The notes under the pieces: generated by a model
What the model saw: the letters and a program-made list of their open reading frames with translations, nothing else
The model's database searches: none
What the model was told of the DNA's origin: nothing
Source of the DNA: Candidatus Solibacter sp.
Lineage (GTDB): Bacteria; Acidobacteriota; Terriglobia; Bryobacterales; Bryobacteraceae
Length of the DNA stretch: 14,859 nt
Direction: 5' to 3'
Assembly (NCBI GenBank): GCA_017883345.1
Contig: JADGNT010000029.1
Span: 1-14,859, forward strand
Part shown: in pieces, positions 1-7,770 of the stretch
Layout of the letters: each line of letters begins with the position of its first letter
How positions within the stretch are numbered: the stretch's first letter is position 1
Program-made: the position numbers and the translations under genes

Positions 1-1248
1 GTGGCGGGAGCGCCGGCCGAACTGGTGGCGCGTCACGCACTCGGGGATGGCTCGCTGCGCGAGGATCTGCTGCGTGGGCGCTGGCACCTGACGCGCGGGC
101 AGTTCGAGTTCTACTTTGGCGGCGGGGCGCCGGACGACCGGCAAGCGCTGGCGGAAGCCGCGGCGCAGGCTTGGAACGAGACGGGCGCACGCGGGCAGAC
201 CACGGTGTGGGCGGGCGGGCATCCGTTCTTTGTGATGTGGCGGACGGGCGGCGCGCGGCGCGCCGTGCTGGTGGAGACGCCGAAGCTTCCCGCCGGGGAA
301 CAGGAGGCCTGCGCGGCGGTGGATAGCGAAGGGCGCGTGGTGTTGGGGCGGCGCGATCGCAACGACCGGGCCGCCATACGGCCGGCGGCGGAGAACCTGT
401 TGCCGTGGACGCTCTACGTCAGCGGCGCGCCCAATCCGCCGGGGACGGGCTTGCCGGAGAGCCAGCGATACCTCTTGCTCGGCATGGGTGTGATGGTGAT
501 GTTCCTGGTCGCCGGGACGTATTTTATCGCGCGCGCCATACGGCGCGAGATGGAGGTTTCGCGCATGCAATCGGACTTCGTCTCCACGGTATCGCACGAG
601 TTCCGGTCGCCATTGACTTCCATACGGCAGTTGTCGGAGATTCTGGAACTGGGGCGGGTGCCGAGCGAGGAACGGCGGCAGGTGTACTACACGACGCTGG
701 TGCGGGAGACGCAGCGGCTGCAACGGCTGGTGGAGGCGCTGCTGAATTTCGGGCGCATGGAGGCGGGGGCGCGCCCTTACCGGTTCGAGGAGATTGAGAC
801 GGCGAGCCTGGTGCACCGGGTGGCGGGGGAATTCGAGGCGCAACTGGCGGCGGGGCGGCGCATCGAACTGAGCGGGCCCGACGCGACGTGCGCCATCAAC
901 GCCGACCCGGACGCGCTTTCGGTGGTGCTGCGCAACCTGATCGACAACGCGCTGAAGTATTCGCCGGAGCATCCGGCGATTTGGGTGCAATGGGGCCTGG
1001 AGCGCGCGCAAGTGGCGATCCGGGTGCGCGACGAGGGGCTGGGGATTACGGCGGCCGAGCGGAAGACGATTTTCCGGAAATTCGTGCGCGGCAGCGCCGC
1101 GGCGGCGGCCAACGTGAAAGGGTCGGGCGTCGGCCTGGCGATGGTGAAGCACATCATCGCGGCGCACCACGGCGAAATCCGGGTGGACAGCACACCCGGC
1201 GCGGGCAGCACGTTCACGGTGGTGCTGCCTTCTCTGGAGCAATCATGA
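1..1248 (+). CDS. Sensor histidine kinase, 5'-truncated by window edge
   Basis: Membrane sensor kinase that autophosphorylates on histidine and passes the phosphate to the response regulator encoded next. The visible 415 residues start inside a poorly conserved sensory region (about 1-150). One membrane helix follows at about 157-180, then a HisKA dimerisation helix with the motif VSHEFRSPL (phospho-acceptor His199), and an ATPase domain with N box NLIDNALKYS (311-320), G1 DEGLGI (344-349), F box IFRKFVRG (357-364) and G2 GSGVGLA (374-380). All catalytic boxes are intact. The frame is open to base 1, so the GTG at base 1 is probably an internal valine and the true start lies outside; a first membrane helix is expected there. 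The stop overlaps the next start as ATGA, which implies translational coupling. The ligand cannot be deduced. Confidence 0.93.
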   Translation: MAGAPAELVARHALGDGSLREDLLRGRWHLTRGQFEFYFGGGAPDDRQALAEAAAQAWNETGARGQTTVWAGGHPFFVMWRTGGARRAVLVETPKLPAGEQEACAAVDSEGRVVLGRRDRNDRAAIRPAAENLLPWTLYVSGAPNPPGTGLPESQRYLLLGMGVMVMFLVAGTYFIARAIRREMEVSRMQSDFVSTVSHEFRSPLTSIRQLSEILELGRVPSEERRQVYYTTLVRETQRLQRLVEALLNFGRMEAGARPYRFEEIETASLVHRVAGEFEAQLAAGRRIELSGPDATCAINADPDALSVVLRNLIDNALKYSPEHPAIWVQWGLERAQVAIRVRDEGLGITAAERKTIFRKFVRGSAAAAANVKGSGVGLAMVKHIIAAHHGEIRVDSTPGAGSTFTVVLPSLEQS

Positions 1249-1922
1249 GCCGCATTCTGATAGTGGAAGACGAACCGGCGATCGCGCTCGGGTTGGAAGA
1301 CGATTTGAAGATGGAGGGGTACGAGGTGGAGGTGGCGCGCGACGGCATCACGGCGGCGCGGCGCGGGCGCGAGGGCGGCTTCGACCTGATTCTGCTGGAT
1401 GTGATGCTGCCGGGCAAGGACGGGTTCGAGGTGTGCCGGGAACTGCGGCGCGCGGGGCTGAAGACGCCGATCCTGATGCTGACGGCCAAGGCGCGCGAAG
1501 CCGAGAAAGTGATGGGCCTCGAACTGGGCGCGGACGATTACGTCACCAAGCCGTTCGGCACGCGCGAACTGCGCGCGCGCATCAAGGCGCTGTTGCGGCG
1601 CTCCGGCGGGGAAGCCGAAGCGGAGTGCTGCCGCTTCGGCGAGGTGGAAGTGGATTTCGCGCGCGGCGAACTGCGCCTGCGTGGGCGGCCGGTGGAGCTT
1701 ACGCCGATCGAGTTCAAGCTGCTGGATTCCTTCATTCGCGCACGCGGGCGGGTACTGAGCCGCGATCAACTGATCGCGGCGGCGTGGGGGCACGACACGT
1801 TCGCTTCGGCGCGCATTGTGGACAACCATATCGCCAACCTGCGGCGCAAGATCGGGGACGACCCGGCGGAGCCGCGCTACCTGCGCAATGTGCGCGGCCT
1901 GGGGTATCGGTTCGATGGCTAA
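1245..1922 (+). CDS. OmpR/PhoB-family response regulator
   Basis: DNA-binding response regulator of 225 residues, partner of the kinase before it. The receiver domain (about 1-115) has the acidic pocket E8/D9, phospho-acceptor Asp52 in LLDVMLPGKDG, Thr80 in ILMLTAKA and Lys102 in YVTKPFG. The C-terminal winged helix (about 130-225) carries the trans_reg_C signatures LTPIEFKLL, RGRVLSRDQL and the recognition region VDNHIANLRRKIG, ending RGLGYRFDG. The ATG shares bases with the kinase stop (ATGA), so the pair is one transcript and the start is certain. Length and motifs are normal for the family. Target genes are unknown; the exported-protein gene downstream is separated by about 208 bp and a repeat, so it need not belong to the operon. 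Confidence 0.96.
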   Translation: MSRILIVEDEPAIALGLEDDLKMEGYEVEVARDGITAARRGREGGFDLILLDVMLPGKDGFEVCRELRRAGLKTPILMLTAKAREAEKVMGLELGADDYVTKPFGTRELRARIKALLRRSGGEAEAECCRFGEVEVDFARGELRLRGRPVELTPIEFKLLDSFIRARGRVLSRDQLIAAAWGHDTFASARIVDNHIANLRRKIGDDPAEPRYLRNVRGLGYRFDG

Positions 1923-1946
1923 ATACGCAGCTTCGCAAGAATTCTT

Positions 1947-2061
1947 TTCAACGCAGAGACGCAGAGAACGCAGAGGAAGCGCAGAGAAGACCAAGAACCT
2001 GATTGTTCTCGTGTTTGCTTCTCTGCGCTTATCTCTGCGTTCTCTGCGTCTCTGCGTTGAA
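1947..2061. repeat. Large inverted repeat built from CGCAGAG units
   Basis: Two arms, 1947-1989 and 2018-2061, are reverse complements over about 43 nt with only a small difference near GGAAGC/GATAAGC. Each arm contains four CGCAGAG units spaced 8-11 nt apart, and starts TTCAACGCAGAG at the outer end. The 28-nt loop holds a further short pair, AGAAC/GTTCT. Transcribed RNA would form a very long hairpin. The element lies 24 nt after the response-regulator stop. I recall similar CGCAGAG palindromes scattered in many environmental bacterial genomes, so a REP- or MITE-like dispersed element is likely. It could also attenuate or end transcription of the two-component operon. Confidence 0.85.
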
Positions 2062-2130
2062 TACACATCTCCGTTTGGTACCAGCTTCGCCCGGATAGGA
2101 ATACGGGCGCGCACGCTGCTCGTCGGTCTG

Positions 2131-3474
2131 ATGGCGTTCGCACTATTGGCCCAATCCGATGGAGAACGGCAACTGGAGACGGCGGTCTACCGCGAGACGG
2201 TGCTGGGCGAGGTGCCGGCGGCGATCGGCATGTACCGCGCGATGCTGGCGCAGAAGGGCATCGCCCGGCCGGTGGCGGCGCGCGCGCTGTGGCAGCTCGG
2301 CCAGTGCCAGGAGAAGCTGGGGCAGCGTCGGGAAGCGCACGCGACGTATGCGCGGGTGGTCCGCGAGTACGCCGCCGAGAGCGGGATCGCGGCGCAGGCT
2401 CGCGGCAAGCTCGCGGGGTGGAGCGACGCCCTCCCCGGGCCGCGCAATCTCCGTTTCGAAGAGGGCGATCCGGGAAAAACGCCGCCGGGCTGGTTCGTGC
2501 CGCAGGTAGAGAAGGTCAGCGGCAGCCTGGCCGAACTTCGCCGGAAAGGCTGCCGGAGCAGCGGGGGCTGCGCCGTGGTGATCGCGCCGGCCACCGCGGC
2601 CGCACCCGACTCGGTGGGCAACCTGATGCAGAGCTTCCGCGCGGCGGCTTACCGGGGTAAGACCGTGCGGCTGCGCGCTTGGGTGCGGGTAGAGGCCGGA
2701 GGACCGGGGGACCGCGCGCAGATGTGGCTGCGGGTGGACCGTCCGAACGGCAAGGTGGGGTTCCTGGAGGATATGGACGGCCGGCCGGTGCGCGCCGCCG
2801 AGTGGACCAGTTGCGAGATTGTGGCGGAGATCGATGGCGACGCGCAGTTTGTGGATTTCGGAGTGAAATCGATGGGGCGCGGACGGGTTTGGGTGGACGA
2901 CGTGTCGTTCGATATCGTGCCGGAAGAACAGGTCACCGCGGTGCGCAACGCGATCGCGAGAAGCTACGCGCGCATCGACGCCACGCTCACGGCGTTCCGC
3001 TTTTCCGGGACGGAGGCAGTGGCCACGGCGCGCCAGACGACGCCACAGGGCGGGTTCACGCTGGTGGAACTCTCGCGCGACACGTGGACGCGCGGCGAAG
3101 ACGGCTGGAAACTGACGGAGCACGTGCCGCTATCGCGCGGGTACGAGACCGCGGCGCCGGATCCGGAGACGGTGCGCGCGGTGGCCGAGGACGTGAAGCA
3201 GTTCGCGGTTCCGCTGAACGGGCTGGAACCGTTTCGCGCGTCGGCGGGGTGCGTGGCGATTCATCGGGCCGATCTGGCGGAGGGATCGGGGGAGCATGTG
3301 CTGGCGGCGGCGGGTATCGCCCAGTGGGTTCTGCATCTGCGCGACGTTCCGGCCGGGAGTGCGTTGGGGCGCTGGCTGGGGGAGCCGCATCTGTTCCATG
3401 GGCAGCCGGGCACGCTCGCCAAGAGCTGCGATGCGCTGGTGTTTCTGGAGGCAAACCAGGCGCCGAAGAACTGA
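2131..3474 (+). CDS. Exported TPR/jelly-roll protein with esterase-like tail
   Basis: About 447 residues from the ATG at 2131. MAFALLAQSDG looks like the end of a signal peptide whose first residues (RARTLLVGL) are encoded just upstream, so the annotated start may be short. No good start or ribosome site precedes it; the frame is open further 5' through the CGCAGAG repeat. A TPR-like helical stretch (AIGMYRAMLAQ, ALWQLGQCQEKLGQ) is followed by a CBM-like jelly-roll region beginning NLRFEEGDPGKTPPGWF and ending GRVWVDDVSFDIV. I recall that module from Acidobacterial S41 peptidases and erythromycin-esterase-type proteins. The last 150 residues have an NTF2-like feel (RGEDGWKLTEHVPL) and end CDALVFLEANQ, like an erythromycin esterase C-terminus without its catalytic core. 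Function is unknown; the protein is probably periplasmic. Confidence 0.75.
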   Translation: MAFALLAQSDGERQLETAVYRETVLGEVPAAIGMYRAMLAQKGIARPVAARALWQLGQCQEKLGQRREAHATYARVVREYAAESGIAAQARGKLAGWSDALPGPRNLRFEEGDPGKTPPGWFVPQVEKVSGSLAELRRKGCRSSGGCAVVIAPATAAAPDSVGNLMQSFRAAAYRGKTVRLRAWVRVEAGGPGDRAQMWLRVDRPNGKVGFLEDMDGRPVRAAEWTSCEIVAEIDGDAQFVDFGVKSMGRGRVWVDDVSFDIVPEEQVTAVRNAIARSYARIDATLTAFRFSGTEAVATARQTTPQGGFTLVELSRDTWTRGEDGWKLTEHVPLSRGYETAAPDPETVRAVAEDVKQFAVPLNGLEPFRASAGCVAIHRADLAEGSGEHVLAAAGIAQWVLHLRDVPAGSALGRWLGEPHLFHGQPGTLAKSCDALVFLEANQAPKN

Positions 3475-3519
3475 AGACGACCGTAGCGTAGCCTTTCAGG
3501 CTGGGGTGCCCTCTGGGCC

Positions 3520-3537
3520 GCCCCCATTCGTGGGGGC
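3520..3537. terminator. Candidate terminator hairpin between convergent genes
   Basis: A perfect 7-bp stem, GCCCCCA/TGGGGGC, is closed by a TTCG tetraloop, which is unusually stable in RNA. It lies 45 nt after the plus-strand stop and 14 nt before the end of the minus-strand hydrolase gene. On the plus strand it is followed by ATTCTTCC, a weak U tract; the minus strand has none. A smaller hairpin, AGCCT/AGGCT, is found at 3490-3502. Position and stability suggest a bidirectional transcription stop, but the weak U tract leaves this open. Confidence 0.55.
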
Positions 3538-3550
3538 ATTCTTCCCCACT

Positions 3551-5005
3551 TCAGCTCCCCAGGAACGTCAGCAGGCTACTGACCCCGTTGAGCGGCAGGG
3601 GCTCGCGATTCAGCACGATCTGGATGAGGGTCGTGGTGAAGGGGTAGAACATCGATCCGTTGCCCGGTCCCAAATCGTCCAGGTCAATCTCCACCGGCTC
3701 GGCCGTGGATCCCAGTTGCTGGGCATCGCTGCCGTAGCCCTGATAGCCGAGCAGTTCCGTGGCGGTGGACGCGCTGATGCGGGCGCGCAGTTTGACGCCG
3801 CCACTGGAGAGGCCCGCCGGCAGGCGCACATGGAAGCAGCGGAAGCTGGAGTCCGGACCGTAGGCGTGAACGTCGGTGGACAACTCTTGGAATTTATCCC
3901 ACGTGCCGTCCGGCTGCTGGGTGAGCACCTCAATCATGTAGTCGGCGATGCCATCGCCGCGTTCATCGCAGGCGAAGACCACGAACTGCTGCCAGCCTTC
4001 CAACTCGGTCGCGGCGCTGTGGCCCAAAATGTCGCCGAAGAACTTCTCCACATCGCCTCCCAGGCCGGCGGCTGCCGCGCCCGGATTGATCTTCATCTTG
4101 GGCAGCCCCACCTGGCTGTACTTCTGCGCGCGCGCCAGCCAGGCATCGTGTGCTTCGCCGCCCGGGTCGCCCACTTTGAGGAAGGCAGCCATCAGTTCGA
4201 CCATGCCTGGCTCCGGCACCATGATCAGGGAGCCGTGATTGCGCCCATCCACCGCGATCATGGGGATGTCCAGGCGGCGGCCGGCCCAGGGCGTGATGCT
4301 GAGACGGCTGGCGTTGGCCACCGGAATCTTCGTCAGATCGATGGTGATCTTGCGGGCGTTGAGGCTGCACCCGGCCCAGCGCACGGTGCCGTCGGTACCG
4401 GGATCGTTGGCCAAGCTGGCCAGGCCGTCGTAAGGTGTATTGCCGATGAAGACGGCCACGTAAGGGCTGTCGCCGCCCGTGTCGTAGAAGGGCGCCGCAC
4501 CGAGCAGGTCGAGATGCGCCAGGTCCCAGGTAAACTTGCTGCCCAGTTCGAGGCCTTCCAGCACACGGTCGCCGGCGTTCATAAAATCGGGGCCGAGGTG
4601 GCGATTGCCTTTCACCATGGCGCCCAGCCAGGTGCGCCCTTTGTGCGCCTGCGGGGAGCCCCACGTGGCCGGCGCCAGGCCGATCAGGTGCTTGAGGCGC
4701 TGGAGCCGCGAATTGGTCGCCGGAGCGCCCGCGTTGGCCAGCCACGCACGCAACACCAGCATGCCGGTGGAGTGCACGATGGCATCGAATGCCTGAGTTT
4801 CATCGCCGAGCACCGGGTGCGCGCGGAAGGCTCGATCCAGAGCTTCGGCGATGTCCTTGATGGTGACCTCGTTGTTCAACGAAATGTAATTGCCGATATT
4901 GATGTCTTTGGAATCGATGCCGCAAGAGACCAGCGCCTGCTTAAGATTCTCGAAGTCCTTGCCGGTGGCGGAATAGCCGTGAATCAGCACTAGTGGGCGT
5001 GCCAT
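3551..5005 (-). CDS. Alpha/beta hydrolase (lipase/esterase-like) with C-terminal extension
   Basis: 484 residues without a signal peptide, so probably cytoplasmic. The N-terminus MARPLVLIHGYSATG gives the strand and HG oxyanion motif of alpha/beta hydrolases. The nucleophile elbow is IVHSTGML (Ser79), a degenerate GxSxG with Val in place of the first Gly. His257 in GRNHGSL suits the catalytic histidine, and Asp205 in GTDGTVRW the acid. Hydrolase signatures end near residue 275. The remaining 200 residues hold no motif I recognise and look beta-rich. The start is secure: AAGGAG stands 5 nt before the ATG. The exporter gene upstream ends 18 nt before, so both are one operon. The substrate is unknown; an ester or acyl compound linked to the exported solute is a guess. 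Confidence 0.85.
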   Translation of the reverse strand: MARPLVLIHGYSATGKDFENLKQALVSCGIDSKDINIGNYISLNNEVTIKDIAEALDRAFRAHPVLGDETQAFDAIVHSTGMLVLRAWLANAGAPATNSRLQRLKHLIGLAPATWGSPQAHKGRTWLGAMVKGNRHLGPDFMNAGDRVLEGLELGSKFTWDLAHLDLLGAAPFYDTGGDSPYVAVFIGNTPYDGLASLANDPGTDGTVRWAGCSLNARKITIDLTKIPVANASRLSITPWAGRRLDIPMIAVDGRNHGSLIMVPEPGMVELMAAFLKVGDPGGEAHDAWLARAQKYSQVGLPKMKINPGAAAAGLGGDVEKFFGDILGHSAATELEGWQQFVVFACDERGDGIADYMIEVLTQQPDGTWDKFQELSTDVHAYGPDSSFRCFHVRLPAGLSSGGVKLRARISASTATELLGYQGYGSDAQQLGSTAEPVEIDLDDLGPGNGSMFYPFTTTLIQIVLNREPLPLNGVSSLLTFLGS

Positions 5006-5023
5006 ATTTTCTCCTTTCCGTTC

Positions 5024-5668
5024 TTAGCGTCCATGTTTGAGGCCGATTAGAAATGTTACGATACCGAAGCCGCCGATGGCGAGGCCGGCGATGCGGTTCA
5101 TCCAGCCAATGGCGCGCTGGTCAAACCGCTGGCGGAACCGGTTGACCATCAGCACCAGCGTCACCCACCAAAGCATCGACCCGCAGAAGATGCCGCCCAC
5201 CAGCAGGAACGTCAGCCACCATGCGCGATGCCCGCCCATCCCGAGCCCGGCAAGCACCGCCAGAAACGAGAGGACGGTGCTGGGATTCGTCAGGGTGAGC
5301 AGCAGCGTCGAAGAGAAGTCCGAGCGCGCCGACCCGTTTTCGGCGCGCAGATTCGCCGCCTGTGCCGGCTTGCGAAAGTACATCACGCCGATGGCCACCA
5401 GCAGCAGGCCGCCGATCACGCGGATCCAGAACTCCTCGCGCTCCAGGAACGCGATCAGGAAGGTGATGCTGAAGCCCGCGATGGCGCCGTACAGCGTGTC
5501 CGCCGTCGCCGCCCCGAAGCCCGATATCAGGCCGGAAAGGCGTCCCTTGGAAAGCGTGCGCGAGGCGCACAGGACGTTCACCGGCCCCACCGGCACCGCA
5601 ATCGCCAAACCAGCCACAAATCCCTTGGACAGTAACCACAGGCCGATCAACTCACTCTCCATACTCAT
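5024..5668 (-). CDS. LysE/RhtB-family amino-acid exporter
   Basis: Inner-membrane exporter of 214 residues, the normal length for LysE-type carriers. The first helix contains the family signature GLAIAVPVGPVNVLCASRTL (residues 19-38), followed by GLISGFGAATADTLYGAIAG. About six hydrophobic segments alternate with short charged loops, and the helix after TLTNPSTVLSFLAVLAG carries the conserved NP pair. Members expel amino acids, homoserine lactones or related small solutes by proton exchange; the substrate cannot be told here. It is the first gene of an operon with the hydrolase 18 nt downstream, whose ribosome site lies in the gap. The ATG at 5668 and a second one at 5662 are both possible; neither has a strong ribosome site. 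Confidence 0.88.
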   Translation of the reverse strand: MSMESELIGLWLLSKGFVAGLAIAVPVGPVNVLCASRTLSKGRLSGLISGFGAATADTLYGAIAGFSITFLIAFLEREEFWIRVIGGLLLVAIGVMYFRKPAQAANLRAENGSARSDFSSTLLLTLTNPSTVLSFLAVLAGLGMGGHRAWWLTFLLVGGIFCGSMLWWVTLVLMVNRFRQRFDQRAIGWMNRIAGLAIGGFGIVTFLIGLKHGR

Positions 5669-6069
5669 CGATAGCTTATCGCAAGTCGGTGCCCATCACT
5701 TGGAACTGGAGAAAAAGCCCACACCTGTTGCGTCTTTCCCTAACGGTTCCTCTGCATTGGCCTTAATATTCATGGTAGGAATCGGTCGTTTACACCTTGG
5801 TTTCTTCCTTAAGCCGGTCTAGTGTGCGATTGCTCCCGTTCCCGTCGCTGCGTTGCTCCCCAACCCCTTGTACCGGATTCCGAGCGCGCGTATACTTAGA
5901 CCATTCGATGGTATAGGCTCTTGCAGGGCGGGGCCAGTGCGTCGCAGTTCACCGATCCTGGTGTGCTGGACTCCGGAACTCCGCTGTGCAGGTCGGTAAT
6001 CGCGGCGTGGAAATGTTGTGGAGCCCCTCCAGGAAACCCGAAACCATCCTGGCCCTATGGAGCAAACAG
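5669..6069. other. Non-coding divergent intergenic stretch
   Basis: About 400 bases between the exporter (minus) and the small protein gene (plus). Base composition is less GC-rich than the flanks, and I see no convincing coding frame on either strand. It must hold the exporter promoter, which I could not pick out with confidence, and it holds the plus-strand promoter listed separately, giving that gene a leader of roughly 165 nt. Confidence 0.6.
5868..5896 (+). promoter_or_regulatory. Sigma70-type promoter for the small protein gene
   Basis: TTGTAC (5868-5873) and TATACT (5891-5896) are separated by exactly 17 bp. The -10 box matches the consensus in five of six bases, the -35 box only in its TTG. 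It points toward the gene starting at 6070. Confidence 0.45.
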
Positions 6070-6396
6070 ATGGCGCACAACCATAGTAATGAATATCAGG
6101 TCAGAATTGTTCACCAGAGCGGAATTGAGGAACTGACCGAGTGGATGAATAGCCAAGAGCAGCTTGCTCAGGCGATGGCTGCGGTCCACAGGACACAAGG
6201 CAAAGTCTACTGGCTTCGGGAACGAATCGTTTTCTGTCCCGACTGCCTCGATCAGGAACAACAGATCGTAGTGGAATGTCCCATTGCGTATACCCCGTCT
6301 CCACGATGCCGCCCCCACGATACCCGTTATCTGGTGGCAGTGGGGTCGAAGAACCGGTACGAATCGCCAGCGGTAGCCATGGGAAGCAGACATTGA
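6070..6396 (+). CDS. Small hypothetical protein with paired cysteines
   Basis: 108 residues, soluble and without a signal peptide. The N-terminal half is helical and polar (VRIVHQSGIEELTEWMNS, AMAAVHRTQGKVYWLRE). A CPDC pair follows in VFCPDCLDQEQ, then more cysteines in VECPI and PRCRPHD, so a small metal site or redox pair is possible. The C-terminus reads DTRYLVAVGSKNRYES. I chose the ATG at 6070 because GGAG stands 7 nt before it; the frame is open to a GTG at 5986 with no ribosome site. A sigma70-like promoter lies 170 bp upstream. I have a vague memory of similar short proteins in Solibacter-like genomes but cannot name a family. Confidence 0.6.
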   Translation: MAHNHSNEYQVRIVHQSGIEELTEWMNSQEQLAQAMAAVHRTQGKVYWLRERIVFCPDCLDQEQQIVVECPIAYTPSPRCRPHDTRYLVAVGSKNRYESPAVAMGSRH

Positions 6397-6480
6397 GGAG
6401 AAGTTGCCGAAGGGCTTTCCGATGGGCTATGATCCGCTGCCTCAGTTGACCTCGGTGGCGGAAAAACTGCTGCGCTGCGT

Positions 6481-7611
6481 TCAGCCGCCCGGTTTGGCAA
6501 TCCGCTCCAGAATGCCGGGAATCTCGAACACCGCGCGGTTCTCTAAGCGCTCTGTAGCGTCGCGGAAGCGTTGGTAGGCGGCCGGCGCCAGCAACTCTTC
6601 CACCGCCCGGGCAATTCCGCGGAAATTGGGCAGTACGATCCCCACACCCATCTCGCGCACCCACGCCGCGTTGTAGCGCTCCTGCGGCAGCGTCCACGCG
6701 TTGCGTTCCACAATCACCGGCAGGCGCATCGCCACCGCCTCGCTGATGCTGCCCGGCCCCGGTTTCCCGATGAAGTAATCGGCAAGCTGCATGTATCGCG
6801 GCACCTCTTTGGTGAACCCTTCCACGAACATCGGCGCGCCGTGCGGCAGCGCTTGCAGCTTGGCGCGCAGCTTGGCGTTTTTTCCGCAGATCGGCAGCAA
6901 CTGGCGATCCGGCAGCAACCGCGCGATCTCCCGCATCACCGCCGAGCCCTCACCCCCGAACAGCACCAGTCCCACCGGCTTCGCGGGGTCGAAGCCCAAC
7001 TTGGCGCGCGCCGCCGCCCGCTCTTCGGCGGCCAGCGGAGCAATCTCGTAAAATCGCGGATTCAGAATCATGCCGGAAACGCGATGCACCTTGTCTTCGG
7101 CATGCCCCATGCCGCGCGCCTGCTCCACCGCCTTCGCCGAGCCGCAGATGAAATGCTGCACCTGCCGCTCGATCCAGAAGTGCGGCGGGTAGTCCGCGAT
7201 ATCGGTGAGGATGGTGACAAACGGCACGCCCGGAAGCGCCCGCGCCAGACTTTCGCCCAGCGCCCGGTCCAGATTCGGCACCAGCGAGACCACCATGTCG
7301 GGACGGTGCTCCCGCCAGAACGCTTCCAGCAGACCCACGGTTTTGGAGTGGAAGAGACGGATCACCCAATGCATACCCACCATGAGCTGCGGCGAACCGA
7401 GCGTCCAGCCCTTCTTCAGCATCAGGTTGTAGATATCCTGCAGGCGCAGGCCGGTCACCTTGCGGAAAACGTCCATGGCGTCCAGCACTTCCTGCAGGTT
7501 GACCATGCGGATCTCCAACGGCCGTCCCTGCTGCTCCATCACCTGGCGCAAGGCATCCGCCGCCGCCCGGTGGCCGCCGCCCGCGTCGAAATAGATGAAA
7601 TCCACCTTCAT
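6481..7611 (-). CDS. GT28/MurG-like glycosyltransferase (MGDG-synthase type)
   Basis: 376-residue GT-B enzyme that probably moves a sugar from a nucleotide donor to a lipid acceptor at the inner face of the membrane. The N-terminus MKVDFIYFDAGGGHRAAADA carries the GGGHxxA signature of diacylglycerol galactosyl/glucosyltransferases (MGDG synthase N-terminal family), followed by a helix-rich acceptor domain. The C-terminal domain begins near VGLVLFGGEGS and holds the donor site GKPGPGSISEAVAMRLPVIV (about residues 280-300), equivalent to the MurG GGxxT/E region. No membrane helix is seen, so association is peripheral. The start has no strong ribosome site. The gene stands alone, with unrelated neighbours. 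The exact lipid and sugar are not predictable; MurG itself is less likely because of the N-terminal motif. Confidence 0.87.
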   Translation of the reverse strand: MKVDFIYFDAGGGHRAAADALRQVMEQQGRPLEIRMVNLQEVLDAMDVFRKVTGLRLQDIYNLMLKKGWTLGSPQLMVGMHWVIRLFHSKTVGLLEAFWREHRPDMVVSLVPNLDRALGESLARALPGVPFVTILTDIADYPPHFWIERQVQHFICGSAKAVEQARGMGHAEDKVHRVSGMILNPRFYEIAPLAAEERAAARAKLGFDPAKPVGLVLFGGEGSAVMREIARLLPDRQLLPICGKNAKLRAKLQALPHGAPMFVEGFTKEVPRYMQLADYFIGKPGPGSISEAVAMRLPVIVERNAWTLPQERYNAAWVREMGVGIVLPNFRGIARAVEELLAPAAYQRFRDATERLENRAVFEIPGILERIAKPGG

Positions 7612-7665
7612 TCATCACGATTGTTGCATGCGGCTGACTCTTCGGCGTGGGGAAACTAACGCGAG

Positions 7666-7712
7666 TCTGCCAAAAGCAAACGCCCCGGCAAGCCGAAGCC
7701 TGCCGGGGCGTT
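7666..7712 (-). terminator. Intrinsic terminator of the PemK/MazF gene
   Basis: A perfect 12-bp stem, AACGCCCCGGCA (7679-7690) with its complement at 7701-7712, closes a 10-nt loop. Read on the minus strand it is followed directly by TGCTTTTGGC, giving the tract GTTTGCTTTTGG. It stands 58 nt after the toxin stop. A degraded copy of this stretch occurs at 8382-8419. Confidence 0.75.
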
Positions 7713-7770
7713 AATTCTGCAGGCCCGATGCCTTTCGGCAGAGCGGGAACACTTTCATTATACCCGAGTG

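Noticed and set aside
777..2114. 445-codon minus-strand frame
   Set aside because: Antisense to the kinase and response regulator, with composition typical of a GC-rich shadow frame.
3296..4993. 565-codon open frame on the plus strand
   Set aside because: It is antisense to the hydrolase gene, which has an alpha/beta hydrolase fold, a ribosome site and operon context; the plus frame shows no family motifs.
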